From Conchiformibius kuhniae DSM 17694 (GTDB lineage: Bacteria > Pseudomonadota > Gammaproteobacteria > Burkholderiales > Neisseriaceae), in NCBI RefSeq assembly GCF_000428785.1, contig NZ_AUAP01000001.1:62001-126000 (forward strand): a DNA stretch of 64,000 nucleotides, written 5' to 3'. How positions within the stretch are numbered: the first letter of the stretch is position 1; each line of letters begins with the position of its first letter. Of this stretch, positions 28,001 through 36,907 are shown in pieces. Position numbers and translations under genes: made by a program. The notes beneath the pieces were generated by a model. That model did no database searches. It saw only the letters and a program-made list of their open reading frames with translations, and had not been told where the DNA came from.

Positions 28001-29481
28001 GCGGCATCTCCGTAGAATTGGGCGCATCTGCCAGCAAAGCGGTAAGCCTGAAAGGCACCATCCACGGCTCCGGCGGTACAACCGTCAGCAACAGCACCAG
28101 CCAAGCGGGCGGCAGCGTTCAAGCGGGCGGTGATGTGAATGTGGTGGCAAGCGGCAAAGTAACCGATGTCGGCACCAAATACGACAGCAACGGCACTTTG
28201 AACATCAATGCCAAAGACTATGTGAACACGGCTGCGGTCAGCACCAACAAGCATGTCAGCAACAAAGGCGGCGCGGAAATCAGCGTGGGTGCATCTACCT
28301 CCGATTTCGCCAGCATCGACCTGAGCATTGCAGGCAAGATGTCTTACAACCACGAAAAAGGCAACAAGTCCGAATCGACCAAAGGCACTTTGAACGGCAA
28401 CAACGTTGTGGTGAATGCGGCGAACACCGCCAGCATCGCGGCTGATGTGAAAGCGCAAAACGACGTGAACATCACTGCGGCCAACGGCGTAACCTTCACC
28501 GAGTCCAAAAACACCGAAAACAACGTGAGCGGCGGCTTCGGCTTGGGCGGCAACGTGGGTGTGAAAGTGATTCCCGCCGCAGGCGTGGCGACACCCAATG
28601 CGGTCGGCGTGAACGCCAACGTGAACTACGGCAAGAAAGACTACAGCCAAGCTGTGGGCAGCACCGTACAAGCGGGTAACGACATCACAGTGGACGGCGG
28701 CAAGCAAGTAACCTTGCAAGGCACCAATGTTGCAGCGAAAAACAATGTTGCCATCAAAGGCGACCAAGTAACGAGCAACTCCGCACTGACCACCAACAAC
28801 GAAGTAGGCGTGGGCGTGGGCGTGAACCTGAAACTGGGCTTGGCAAACGGCGAAGACCCGATTAAATCCTTCAACGTGGGTGCCGATGTCGATGTGAAAC
28901 ACGACAAAGAGCATACCCATGCCGTGAACACCATTCAGGGCGGTAACGAAGTGAGCATCGCCGGCAACTTCCAAGGCGCAGGCGTGAAACTGACCGGTAC
29001 CGACGTGATTGGCGCGAAAGTGGACATCACCAACGCAGCCCCCAACGGCAAAGTGGAAATGAGCGGTGTGAACAGCTCCTTCAGCAGCTTCAATGTCGGC
29101 GTGGGTGCCAACATCGGCGGCGAGCTGGAAATCGAAAAATGGACGGAGCGCGAAGTACGCACTTGGTTGGACCGTTGCGGTTATCCGCACGTTGAGGTAA
29201 CCGACAAAGAGCAAATCCGTAAGATTTGGAACCTGACTGGCGGCGGCCGTCTGTTTGTAGACGGTAAAGTCGGCGGCGGTGGCGGCGGCGGTAAGATTAC
29301 TTACACCCCCAAACCCGACCCCAAACCGACTCCGAAGCCCAATCCGGAACCGCAACCCGAGCCGCAACCGGAACCCCAGCCCGAACCCCAACCGGTTCCG
29401 CAGCCCGAACCCCAGCCGGCTCCCCAACCCATCGAACCCATTGAGTTCGAGCCGTCAATCGGCACGGAAATCGATGAATAA
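25096..29481 (+). CDS. Two-partner secretion exoprotein (TpsA, filamentous haemagglutinin-like)
   Basis: This 1461-residue surface or secreted protein has a signal peptide (SATGKLLVSLSLAYL ... AVA), then the TPS secretion domain (about 34-290) with the NPNGI motif in VLANPNGITVKDGGF. The rest is haemagglutinin-type beta-helix repeats (AGGDVNVVASGKV, NNVNVHGSTIGAKGDVDV, and so on). Residues about 231-298 hold an unusual Pro-rich insert with two KYVTET copies. The tail has a Gly run (GGGGGGGK), KPDPKPTP and repeated PEPQPEPQP. No VENN motif and no C-terminal toxin are present, so this is an adhesin rather than a contact-dependent inhibition effector. GAGGAAC precedes the ATG. Confidence 0.92.
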   Translation: MQTHNMKLSATGKLLVSLSLAYLGTSAAAVAANIEAANGNTAVSQKGGVDIVNIAAPNQHGLSHNQFNKFNVAKEGAVLNNALQDGRSQLAGDLGKNTNLRDAAASVILNEVVSKNPSLILGKQEVFGMAADYVLANPNGITVKDGGFINVSRATLAAARPEVNGGRLEALGFGGNTAAKLDVQGKLGGAAVLDLVAPKVAVNANANVEAADNINVVTGTSKTVLNSDGSVSAQAVDAPEAAPVANEPAPTVTRTRTVLKYVTETVRVRGRNVKRTYPKYVTETYTVPAPRTAPAPKKAAPVLDGQLFGSMRAGSIRVHGTNEKGTQELRGTLTAAKELATDIAGQLNVRTAKLSGDTVTLKAKNTTVDGVVTDKTDYNTSNSGTGRMVAAYRHEENGVKFSETAHSKSQSFEGSSINAANGLTFENAGRLNVKGAKITAGTLDVNAGNATFDGQLTRNVKSSTLNKSKALWHNNTSSSESDETLHTTDIKVGQQANFNVGGKVDLKAVQLDVGDTLTLKGVQGVKLQGDVSRDSQRTSADFKNETKVQKVNNQLLKTGHSKKEFDLETLHATQIKAGGDVIVQSEQALETYGAKVHAKGNVLTQVNNVKLDAVSTTDKSNVDDKARFFGGADEGLNRLVDQTLHGSALVAGGTVILEAKKGVNVRGSSIKAAEGALVNAGAGKANITHVNATDQSENRKRIGTIFNITKKLDHTQSTEQTAVGSTLHSDVDLVVMSDREINVLGSKILAARNVELTPANGNVNIAAAKTNSQHTSNTFDIKPFAKVDADKGQLLDANAKVGVGLSFVKGSQTSHLTQHAGSDVQAGGNLKVSSQNNVNVHGSTIGAKGDVDVSAKNINVTAAQDTNATVSSKRVTDIGIGGSVSAGGGTPKVTVSAGITSGKTTVDSKAQTAKVSGVNGGNVNLTAENNIKHEGTKIQATGNVNQTAKQITNAAATDTVDATTVEHKGGISVELGASASKAVSLKGTIHGSGGTTVSNSTSQAGGSVQAGGDVNVVASGKVTDVGTKYDSNGTLNINAKDYVNTAAVSTNKHVSNKGGAEISVGASTSDFASIDLSIAGKMSYNHEKGNKSESTKGTLNGNNVVVNAANTASIAADVKAQNDVNITAANGVTFTESKNTENNVSGGFGLGGNVGVKVIPAAGVATPNAVGVNANVNYGKKDYSQAVGSTVQAGNDITVDGGKQVTLQGTNVAAKNNVAIKGDQVTSNSALTTNNEVGVGVGVNLKLGLANGEDPIKSFNVGADVDVKHDKEHTHAVNTIQGGNEVSIAGNFQGAGVKLTGTDVIGAKVDITNAAPNGKVEMSGVNSSFSSFNVGVGANIGGELEIEKWTEREVRTWLDRCGYPHVEVTDKEQIRKIWNLTGGGRLFVDGKVGGGGGGGKITYTPKPDPKPTPKPNPEPQPEPQPEPQPEPQPVPQPEPQPAPQPIEPIEFEPSIGTEIDE

Positions 29482-29515
29482 TCCGCATCACTGATGCAGT
29501 CGTGTAAGTAAAGCG

Positions 29516-29547
29516 GCACACCGTTTCCCGAAACGGTGTGCTTTTTT
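29516..29547 (+). terminator. Terminator of the tpsBA operon
   Basis: The perfect 11-bp stem GCACACCGTTT / AAACGGTGTGC has loop CCCG and is followed by six T. Confidence 0.92.
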
Positions 29548-29558
29548 GCGTGCGGCGG

Positions 29559-29587
29559 TGTTTCGCACCGAGCGAACAGGGTATAAT
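29559..29587 (+). promoter_or_regulatory. Candidate promoter of eno
   Basis: TATAAT (29582-29587) has a weak -35-like TGTTTC 17 bases upstream. The eno start has a GAGGAG ribosome-binding site at about 29641. Confidence 0.45.
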
Positions 29588-29643
29588 CCGTTTTGTTTGA
29601 ACGGGGCGGAAACGCCGTCCCACCGATTGCCTAATGTATTTGA

Positions 29644-30942
<1,299 letters not shown>

Positions 30943-31000
30943 TTGAAAACGGATTGACAATGGGAAGCCGTCTGCGTACGGCTTCCGAACGGGTGCATAA

Positions 31001-31270
31001 ATGAAATATATCAGTGTGGGGCTTGCGGTGGTGTTTTTGGGGCTGCAATATCAAATTTGGTTTCACAACAAAGGATTGCGCTCGCAATACAGCGAAATGC
31101 GCCAAAAAGCGCAGTCCACGGAAGAGCAAAACCGCCGTTTGGCACAGCGCAATCAGGAATTGAAGGCGGAAGTTGATGATTTGAAAAACGGTTATGAAGC
31201 GGTAACCGAAATTGCCCGCAGCCAACTGCATTACATTCAGTCGGGCGAAACATTTTATAAAATCCAATAA
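31001..31270 (+). CDS. ftsB: Cell division protein FtsB
   Basis: This 89-residue bitopic protein has one membrane helix (residues 3-19, YISVGLAVVFLGLQYQI) and a periplasmic coiled coil (about 27-65, QKAQSTEEQNRRLAQRNQEL ...). It ends with the short globular part containing IARSQLHYIQSGETFYKI, the conserved FtsB/DivIC C-terminus. FtsB bridges FtsL and FtsQ and helps activate septal wall synthesis. Its position right after eno is the standard context and strengthens the call. Confidence 0.93.
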   Translation: MKYISVGLAVVFLGLQYQIWFHNKGLRSQYSEMRQKAQSTEEQNRRLAQRNQELKAEVDDLKNGYEAVTEIARSQLHYIQSGETFYKIQ

Positions 31271-31278
31271 CACTCGGG

Positions 31279-32442
31279 ATGAAAATCATGAAAATCACCA
31301 CTTGCTTTGACGGCGGCTCGGTTACGGTAAAAGATTTGTCGGACGCGGGCAACATCCGTTTGGCGTTGCGCCCCGACAATGCTTCCGATTTCAAACAATG
31401 GTTTTACTTCCGCTTGCAGGGCGCGGCGTACACGCCGTGCGTGATGCATTTTGACAATGCGGGCGAATCGGCGTATCCGGGCGGTTGGGACGGCTATCAG
31501 GCGGTGGCGTCCTACGACCGCCAAAACTGGTTCCGCGTGCCTTCGCGCTATGAAAACGGCGTGTTTACCATCGAACACACCCCGCTTGCCAACAGCATTT
31601 ATTACGCTTATTTCGAGCCGTATTCCAACGAGCAGCATTTGAACCTGCTGGGCGAGGCGCAGGGAAGCGGCTTGTGCCAGATTGACGATTTGGGCAGCAC
31701 CTTGGACGGGCGCGACATCAATTTGCTCACCATCGGCAATCAGGCAGACAGCGATGTCAAAATTTGGGTAATTGCCCGCCAGCACCCCGGTGAACCGATG
31801 GCGGAATGGTTTGTCGAAGGCTTGTTGGGGCGTTTGCTCGACCCGCAAGACCCGACCGCCCGCGCCTTGTTGGACAAAGCGACTTTCTACATCGTGCCGA
31901 ACATGAACCCCGATGGCGTGGTGCGCGGCAATCTGCGTACCAACGCGGCGGGCGCGAACCTGAACCGCGAGTGGCTGAATCCGAGTGTGGAGCGCAGCCC
32001 CGAAGTGTTTTTTGTGCGCGAAAAAATGCACGAAACCGGCGTGGACGTGTTTTTGGACGCGCACGGCGATGAAACCATTCCCTATGTGTTTGTGGCGGGA
32101 ACGGAGGGTGTGCCGAATTACAACGAGCGCACCGCCGCGCTGGAAACGCTGTTCAAACAGGCGTTTCAAGCGGCTTCGCCCGATTTTCAGGACGAACACG
32201 GCTATGCCAAAGACGAGGCGGGGCAGGCGGATTTGCGCTTGGCAACCAATTATGTCGGCAACACGTTCGGCTGTTTGGCGTACACTCTGGAAATGCCGTT
32301 CAAGGACAACGACAATTTGCCCGATGACGATTTCGGCTGGAACGGTCAGCGTTCGCTGCGTTTGGGGGAGAGCGTTTTGAGTGCGTTTTGGGCGGTGTGC
32401 CGCGAATTGACGGCGGGGCAGGAAGAACAGGCGGCAGCATAA
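31279..32442 (+). CDS. M14-family zinc carboxypeptidase (cytosolic carboxypeptidase-like)
   Basis: This 387-residue protein has an N-terminal beta-sandwich (about 1-125, ending in NSIYYAYFEPYS) typical of the AGBL/CCP-like branch of M14. The catalytic domain follows. Zinc ligands are HPGE (RQHPGEPMAEW) and the later His in FLDAHGDE; the arginine in NREWLNP binds the substrate carboxylate, and LEMPFKDN carries the catalytic Glu. Family enzymes remove C-terminal residues; the bacterial substrate is unknown. A second ATG at 31288 is also possible. It starts nine bases after ftsB and probably shares its transcript. No signal peptide, so it acts in the cytoplasm. Confidence 0.85.
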   Translation: MKIMKITTCFDGGSVTVKDLSDAGNIRLALRPDNASDFKQWFYFRLQGAAYTPCVMHFDNAGESAYPGGWDGYQAVASYDRQNWFRVPSRYENGVFTIEHTPLANSIYYAYFEPYSNEQHLNLLGEAQGSGLCQIDDLGSTLDGRDINLLTIGNQADSDVKIWVIARQHPGEPMAEWFVEGLLGRLLDPQDPTARALLDKATFYIVPNMNPDGVVRGNLRTNAAGANLNREWLNPSVERSPEVFFVREKMHETGVDVFLDAHGDETIPYVFVAGTEGVPNYNERTAALETLFKQAFQAASPDFQDEHGYAKDEAGQADLRLATNYVGNTFGCLAYTLEMPFKDNDNLPDDDFGWNGQRSLRLGESVLSAFWAVCRELTAGQEEQAAA

Positions 32443-32445
32443 TGC

Positions 32446-32481
32446 AACGGCGCGGTTGGGCAATGGCAACCGCGCCGTTTT
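32446..32481 (+). terminator. Terminator of the eno-ftsB-M14 cluster
   Basis: The perfect 13-bp stem AACGGCGCGGTTG (32446-32458) / CAACCGCGCCGTT (32467-32479) ends in TTTT. Confidence 0.88.
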
Positions 32482-32489
32482 CGGTTCGG

Positions 32490-32698
32490 GGCGTCATCAA
32501 TTGACCGAGAAAACACAGCACCGTCATTTCCGCGCAGGCGGGAATCCAAGTCGAAGCAAGCGTAGCTTGGGTTGAAACGAAGTGAAAACCCAACATTTTT
32601 CCGAAAATTGATGGATTTTGTTGGGTTTGCACTTCGCTCCAACCCAAGCTACACCTGCGCGGGAATGACGGTGCAAAGCAATTGATGACACGCCCTTA
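32490..32698. repeat. Palindromic mobile repeat, copy G, carrying a nested second element
   Basis: The left end is GGCGTCATCAATTGACCGAG with core GTCATTTCCGCGCAGGCGGG; the right core CCTGCGCGGGAATGACGG is followed by CAATTGATGACACGCCCTTA. Its middle is replaced by an unrelated palindrome (32562-32652). The right end supplies the TAA stop of rnr. Confidence 0.85.
32562..32652. repeat. Second palindromic repeat type, nested in copy G
   Basis: The ends GTAGCTTGGGTT and AACCCAAGCTAC are perfect inverse complements; the inner arms read GAAACGAAGTGAAAACCCAA and TTGGGTTTGCACTTCGCTCC. A relative lies at 40413-40475. Confidence 0.8.
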
Positions 32699-35113
32699 GG
32701 ATTTGCGCTGTCTGCGGCGTTTGGGCGCGTTGTCGGGGGCTTCATCGCATACCCGCGTGATTTTGCCGTTCACCATTTTCAGCGATTTGACGGCGCAGTT
32801 CGGAGCAGGCGTTTCCGTTTTGCCGGTGCGGGGTGTACGTTTGGTTTTTTTAACGGGTGCTTCGGCAGGCGTGGCGGGCGGCGCATCTGCCTGTTGAGCC
32901 GTTTTTTTGCCGCGTTTGCGCTTCGGTTCGGCGCATAACACCAAATCAATTTTGCTGGTTTCCAAGTCGGCACGCGCCACCTGCACGGTTACGCGGTCGC
33001 CCACGCCGAAACGCACACCGCTACGCTCGCCCTCCATCGCCATGATTTCGGGGCGGAAATGGAAATAATCCTCGCCCAAATCGCTCACATGCACCGCGCC
33101 TTCCACATGCACTTCGTCCAGCACCACAAAAATGCCGAAGCTCGCCACGCCCGAAATTTTGCCGCCGAACACTTCACCGATTTTGTCCTGCATATAATAG
33201 GTTTTCAGCCAGTTTTCCACATCGCGGGAAGCGTCATCGGCGCGGCGTTCGCACAGGGAAGTATGCACGCCCAGTTCCGTCCACGTTTGCGGCGCGACTT
33301 TGTGCTGCTGCCCCGCCAACACCGCTTTGATGGCGCGGTGCACCAGCAAATCGGGATAACGGCGGATAGGGGAAGTAAAATGCGCGTAGTGTTCGTATGC
33401 CAAGCCGAAATGCCCTTCGTTTTCAGGTGCGTACACGGCCTGCTGCATGGAGCGCAACAGCATGATTTCAATCATTTCGCGGTCGGGGCGGCCGCCGATT
33501 TTGGCGGACAGTTCGGCATAATGTTTCGGTTGCGGCTCATCGCCGCCGCCCAAGCTCAAGCCGAGCAAGCCCAGTTGTTCGCGCAGGGTGGCGAGTTTTT
33601 CCGGCGTGGGGCCGGCGTGGTTGCGGAACAAGGCGGGGTGTTTGTTTTTCAACAGGAAATCCGCCGCGCACACATTCGCCGCCAACATACATTCCTCAAT
33701 CAGCTTGTGGGCATCGTTGCGGACAGCGGCTTGAATGCGTTCAATTTTGCCATTTTCGTTGAACACCATTTCGGTTTCGGCGCGTTCAAATTCCATTGCG
33801 CCGCGCGTACGCCGTTTTTTCTGCAACACTTGGAATAATTTGTACAAAGTGTTCAGGCTGCCTGAAATTTCGGGCGTAAGCGTGCCGCCGTTTTTGTGTT
33901 CCAGCCAATGCCACACCTGCGTGTAGGTCAAACGGGCGTGCGAGCGCATCACGGCGGGGTAGAAACGGTATTCTTTGACGTTGCCCGCGTAGGTCAGCAC
34001 CATGTCGCACACCATGCACAGCCGTTCCACATCGGGGTTGAGCGAGCAGATGCCGTTGGACAGATTTTCAGGCAGCATCGGAATGACGCGGCGCGGGAAA
34101 TAGACGCTGGTGGCGCGTTCCAGCGCGTCCGCGTCCACTGCATCGCCGGTGCGGACGTAGTGGCTCACGTCCGCAATCGCCACCACCAAGCGGTAATTGC
34201 GCCCGATTTTTTCGGCAAACACGGCATCGTCAAAGTCGCGCGAACTTTCTCCGTCTATCGTTACCAAAGGCAGATGGCGCAAATCTTCGCGCCCTTTGCG
34301 GTCGGACGGGCGCACTTTGGCGGGGATTTTCGCCGCCGCTTTTTCGCAGGCAGCGCTGAAACGGTGCGGCAAACGGTGTTTGCGTAAGGCGATTTCAATT
34401 TCCATGCCGCTATCGGCGTAATCGCCCAACACTTCAATGATTTGGGCAACGGCAGGACGATGACCTTCGGGATAGCTGTCAATCCGTGCCACCACCACTT
34501 GACCTTTTTGCGGACGGTGTGCGGCTACGGAATCTGGTTCCAAAATAATGCTTTGCTGCAAACGGCGGTCTTCCGGCTCCAGCACCGCCACGCCGCGTTC
34601 CACATAAAAACGTCCGACCACATCGGTTTGCGCCCGCTCGACAATGTCCAACACCTGACCTTCGCGGCGGCCGCGCCGGTCGCGTCCGGCGGGGCGCACA
34701 ATCACGATGTCGCCGTGCATCACGCCGCGCATTTGGCGTTCGTACAGCACGAAATCGCCCTCGCCCGTGTGGGTCAAAGGCACGGCGAAACCGAAGCCGT
34801 CTTTGTGGGCTTCCACGCGGCATTTCACCAATTCAATCTTGTCTGCCACGCACACCAGCCCGCGCCGGTTAATCAGCACTTGACCGTCCCGCGCCATCGC
34901 CTTGATGCGCCGCTCGAAAAACGGCAGCTCGGCATCACTGATGGACAGTTGCTCCGCCAGCGCAGCCGTTTTTTGCGGCACGCCTGCCTGTTCCAGCAGT
35001 TGTAAAATCCATTCGCGGCTGGGCAGGGGCGAGTCGTATTTTTCGCGCTCGCGTTGAAGGTAAGGGTCTTTTTCCCGTAGATTCAGTGTGTTTGTTTTTT
35101 TCTTGGTTTTCAT
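32696..35113 (-). CDS. rnr: Ribonuclease R
   Basis: This 805-residue exoribonuclease degrades structured RNA 3' to 5'. It has an N-terminal winged-helix region (REWILQLLEQAGVPQKTAALAE), two cold-shock domains, the RNB catalytic domain with the Asp cluster in TIDGESSRDFDDAVFAEKIG and HYVRTGDAVD, then an S1 domain (GEVFGGKISGVASFGIFVVL) and a basic Lys/Arg tail (KRKRGKKTAQQ ... KRRRQRKS). An AAGGA site at good spacing favours the ATG at 35113 over one at 35119. The stop codon TAA is formed at the end of mobile repeat copy G. It lies downstream of envC on the same strand. A perfect uptake word lies inside (33855-33866). Confidence 0.96.
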   Translation of the reverse strand: MKTKKKTNTLNLREKDPYLQREREKYDSPLPSREWILQLLEQAGVPQKTAALAEQLSISDAELPFFERRIKAMARDGQVLINRRGLVCVADKIELVKCRVEAHKDGFGFAVPLTHTGEGDFVLYERQMRGVMHGDIVIVRPAGRDRRGRREGQVLDIVERAQTDVVGRFYVERGVAVLEPEDRRLQQSIILEPDSVAAHRPQKGQVVVARIDSYPEGHRPAVAQIIEVLGDYADSGMEIEIALRKHRLPHRFSAACEKAAAKIPAKVRPSDRKGREDLRHLPLVTIDGESSRDFDDAVFAEKIGRNYRLVVAIADVSHYVRTGDAVDADALERATSVYFPRRVIPMLPENLSNGICSLNPDVERLCMVCDMVLTYAGNVKEYRFYPAVMRSHARLTYTQVWHWLEHKNGGTLTPEISGSLNTLYKLFQVLQKKRRTRGAMEFERAETEMVFNENGKIERIQAAVRNDAHKLIEECMLAANVCAADFLLKNKHPALFRNHAGPTPEKLATLREQLGLLGLSLGGGDEPQPKHYAELSAKIGGRPDREMIEIMLLRSMQQAVYAPENEGHFGLAYEHYAHFTSPIRRYPDLLVHRAIKAVLAGQQHKVAPQTWTELGVHTSLCERRADDASRDVENWLKTYYMQDKIGEVFGGKISGVASFGIFVVLDEVHVEGAVHVSDLGEDYFHFRPEIMAMEGERSGVRFGVGDRVTVQVARADLETSKIDLVLCAEPKRKRGKKTAQQADAPPATPAEAPVKKTKRTPRTGKTETPAPNCAVKSLKMVNGKITRVCDEAPDNAPKRRRQRKS
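33855..33866 (+). other. DNA uptake word (AGGCTGCCTGAA) inside rnr
   Basis: A perfect 12-base word, extended on the left to TTCAGGCTGCCTGAA. Confidence 0.85.
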
Positions 35114-35330
35114 CAACATTCCTTGTTCGGTTTGAAACCACGCCGTTTGCGGCGGTCAAATCAGCTTTTGTTCGGGCGGGGCATCAGTCCGTCCGAATCG
35201 GGGCAGGGCATGGCGCTGTGCTTCCTGTGCGTTGAAATATTGGGCGAATACTAACGCAAACGACATGGAAAAGCAAAACTTGGGTCGCTGTCTGTGCCGT
35301 GTATGAAAAACCAATCGCATCAATTATGCG

Positions 35331-35504
35331 GCGCGCCGTCAATTGACTGAAAAACACTGCGCCGCCATGCCCGCGAATGCGGCAATCCCAAACCCGTTCA
35401 AACAAACGTTAAGCATCGGGCGGTGGATTTTTGCATTCGCGGGCATGACGGCGTTTTTATTGTGCTGATTTTCAGTGGAAAAATTCAAATGATAACGCGA
35501 CCTA
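35331..35504. repeat. Palindromic mobile repeat, copy H
   Basis: The left end is GCGCGCCGTCAATTGACTGA. The cores CCATGCCCGCGAATGCGGCA and TTGCATTCGCGGGCATGACG lie inside. The right end, ATTCAAATGATAACGCGACC followed by TAG, supplies the envC stop (read on the minus strand as TAG). The 217 bases between rnr and the repeat (35114-35330) hold only upstream sequence of rnr. Confidence 0.85.
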
Positions 35505-36797
35505 GCGCAGCCATGCCAAGGGGTTCATCGGGCGGTTGCGGTAGCGGATTTCAAAATACAGCCCCTGTTCGCCACCGGGCAGGGTGCCGCTCGTGCCGAG
35601 CGTTTGTTGCGCGGCCACCGTGCCGCCCGCACCCACGCTCAAGCTGCTCAATCCCGTGTAAACCGACAAATAGCCTTCGCCATGGTCGATAATCACCGTA
35701 TTGCCGTAGCCGCGCAAATCGGCGGCATACGCCACTTCCCCTGCGGCAATGCTGCGGACGTTGGCGGGCGAAGTGGCGATGAAAATCCCGCGCCAAGTGC
35801 CGCCGCTTGCCCGCGCCTGACCGAAACGCCCCGCAATTTTGCCGGCCGCAGGACGGCGCAACTGTCCTTGCAAACGCGCCAGCCCGCTCAAGCCTGCCGG
35901 CGCTTTGGCGGCGGCTTCGGCTTTGGCGGATTTTTTGTTTTTGTCGGCGGGTGCCGTTTGTGCGGCTTGGTTGCGCTGCTGTGCCGCTTTGCGGCGGGCG
36001 GCGGCTTCGCTGCGGCTTTGTGCGGCGCGGCGGGCGGCGATTTGCGCCAATACATTGTTCAAATTCTGCTCGTTTTGGCGCAACTGCTGCATCTGCTGGT
36101 TTTGCTGCCCGATTTCACGGTTCAAACGTTGGCTGTCTGCCACCGCGCTGCGGTGCGCGTCGCCCAACTGGCGCAACTTCGCCTGCTGCTGCGCAATCAG
36201 CCGTTTGAGCTTTGCCAACTCCGCCTGAATGGCGGCTTCTTGGCGGGTAAGCTGCTCCTGCTGCTCCGCCAACTGGCGCAACACACGGTTGTTTGCCTCA
36301 TTGATGTAGCGGCTGTATTGCAGCAAACGCCCCTTTTGCGCCGCATCGACATTCTGAAAAAACAAAATCACCGCTTCCGGACGGCGGTTTTTATAGCTGC
36401 TGACCAACAAATTGGCAATTTGCGCCTTCGTACCGCCCACCTCCGTTTCCAAACGCGCCAACTCGTTTTGCAGATTTTGCAGCTTTTCCCACGACACACG
36501 CTGCTGGCGGTCGAGCGCCGCCAATTCCGCGCGCGCCTTTTCCAGCGCGATTTGCGTTTGCGAAATCACCTGCTTGGCGCGTTGCTGCTGCACCTGCTTG
36601 ACTTTCAAATCCTTTTGTACCGTTTGGATTTTTTTGCGGACTTCCTTGAGCTTGACATTCGCTTTCGCGGCCTTGCCCTTCAGCTCGGCGGCGGGAATGG
36701 CGGGATTGATTTCAATCACGGTTTCCGGCTCGGCATGGGCGGCGCGGCAGAGCAACACGGCGGCGGCGGCGATGACGGCGATTTTTTTCGTTTGCAT
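35502..36797 (-). CDS. envC: Murein hydrolase activator EnvC
   Basis: This 431-residue periplasmic protein activates amidases that split septal peptidoglycan. After a signal peptide (MQTKKIAVIAAAAVLLCRAAHA) comes a long coiled coil (about 40-270) and a C-terminal LytM domain (about 320-431: AGRFGQ, YGNTVIIDHGEGYLSVY, GLYFEIRYRNRPMNPLAWL). The LytM zinc ligands are degenerate (the HxH is FEIR), as in EnvC, so it activates rather than cuts. The start at 36797 begins the signal peptide. Its stop codon lies in mobile repeat copy H. Confidence 0.92.
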   Translation of the reverse strand: MQTKKIAVIAAAAVLLCRAAHAEPETVIEINPAIPAAELKGKAAKANVKLKEVRKKIQTVQKDLKVKQVQQQRAKQVISQTQIALEKARAELAALDRQQRVSWEKLQNLQNELARLETEVGGTKAQIANLLVSSYKNRRPEAVILFFQNVDAAQKGRLLQYSRYINEANNRVLRQLAEQQEQLTRQEAAIQAELAKLKRLIAQQQAKLRQLGDAHRSAVADSQRLNREIGQQNQQMQQLRQNEQNLNNVLAQIAARRAAQSRSEAAARRKAAQQRNQAAQTAPADKNKKSAKAEAAAKAPAGLSGLARLQGQLRRPAAGKIAGRFGQARASGGTWRGIFIATSPANVRSIAAGEVAYAADLRGYGNTVIIDHGEGYLSVYTGLSSLSVGAGGTVAAQQTLGTSGTLPGGEQGLYFEIRYRNRPMNPLAWLR

Positions 36798-36833
36798 GGC
36801 GTGTGGTTGGCAAATTAAAGCTGAAAACAGACG

Positions 36834-36840
36834 AATTATA
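36834..36840 (-). promoter_or_regulatory. Possible -10 element of envC
   Basis: TATAAT on the minus strand (36840-36835), about 40 bases before the envC start; no convincing -35 was found. Confidence 0.3.
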
Positions 36841-36907
36841 ACGGATTTTTTGCCATATCCGCGCCATTGCATTACCATTGCCGCTTCTTTTTCCGCACGA
36901 AAACAAC

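Noticed and set aside
26320..29427. Very long open frame (over 1000 codons) on the minus strand
   Set aside because: It is a shadow of tpsA caused by its biased codons; no family similarity, signal or start context.
25096..29481. Contact-dependent inhibition (CdiA) toxin
   Set aside because: No VENN motif, no C-terminal toxin and no small immunity gene downstream; the tail is a Pro-rich repeat.
35114..35330. Possible tRNA or small RNA gene between rnr and repeat copy H
   Set aside because: No T-loop or acceptor pattern and no terminator; it looks like an ordinary upstream region.
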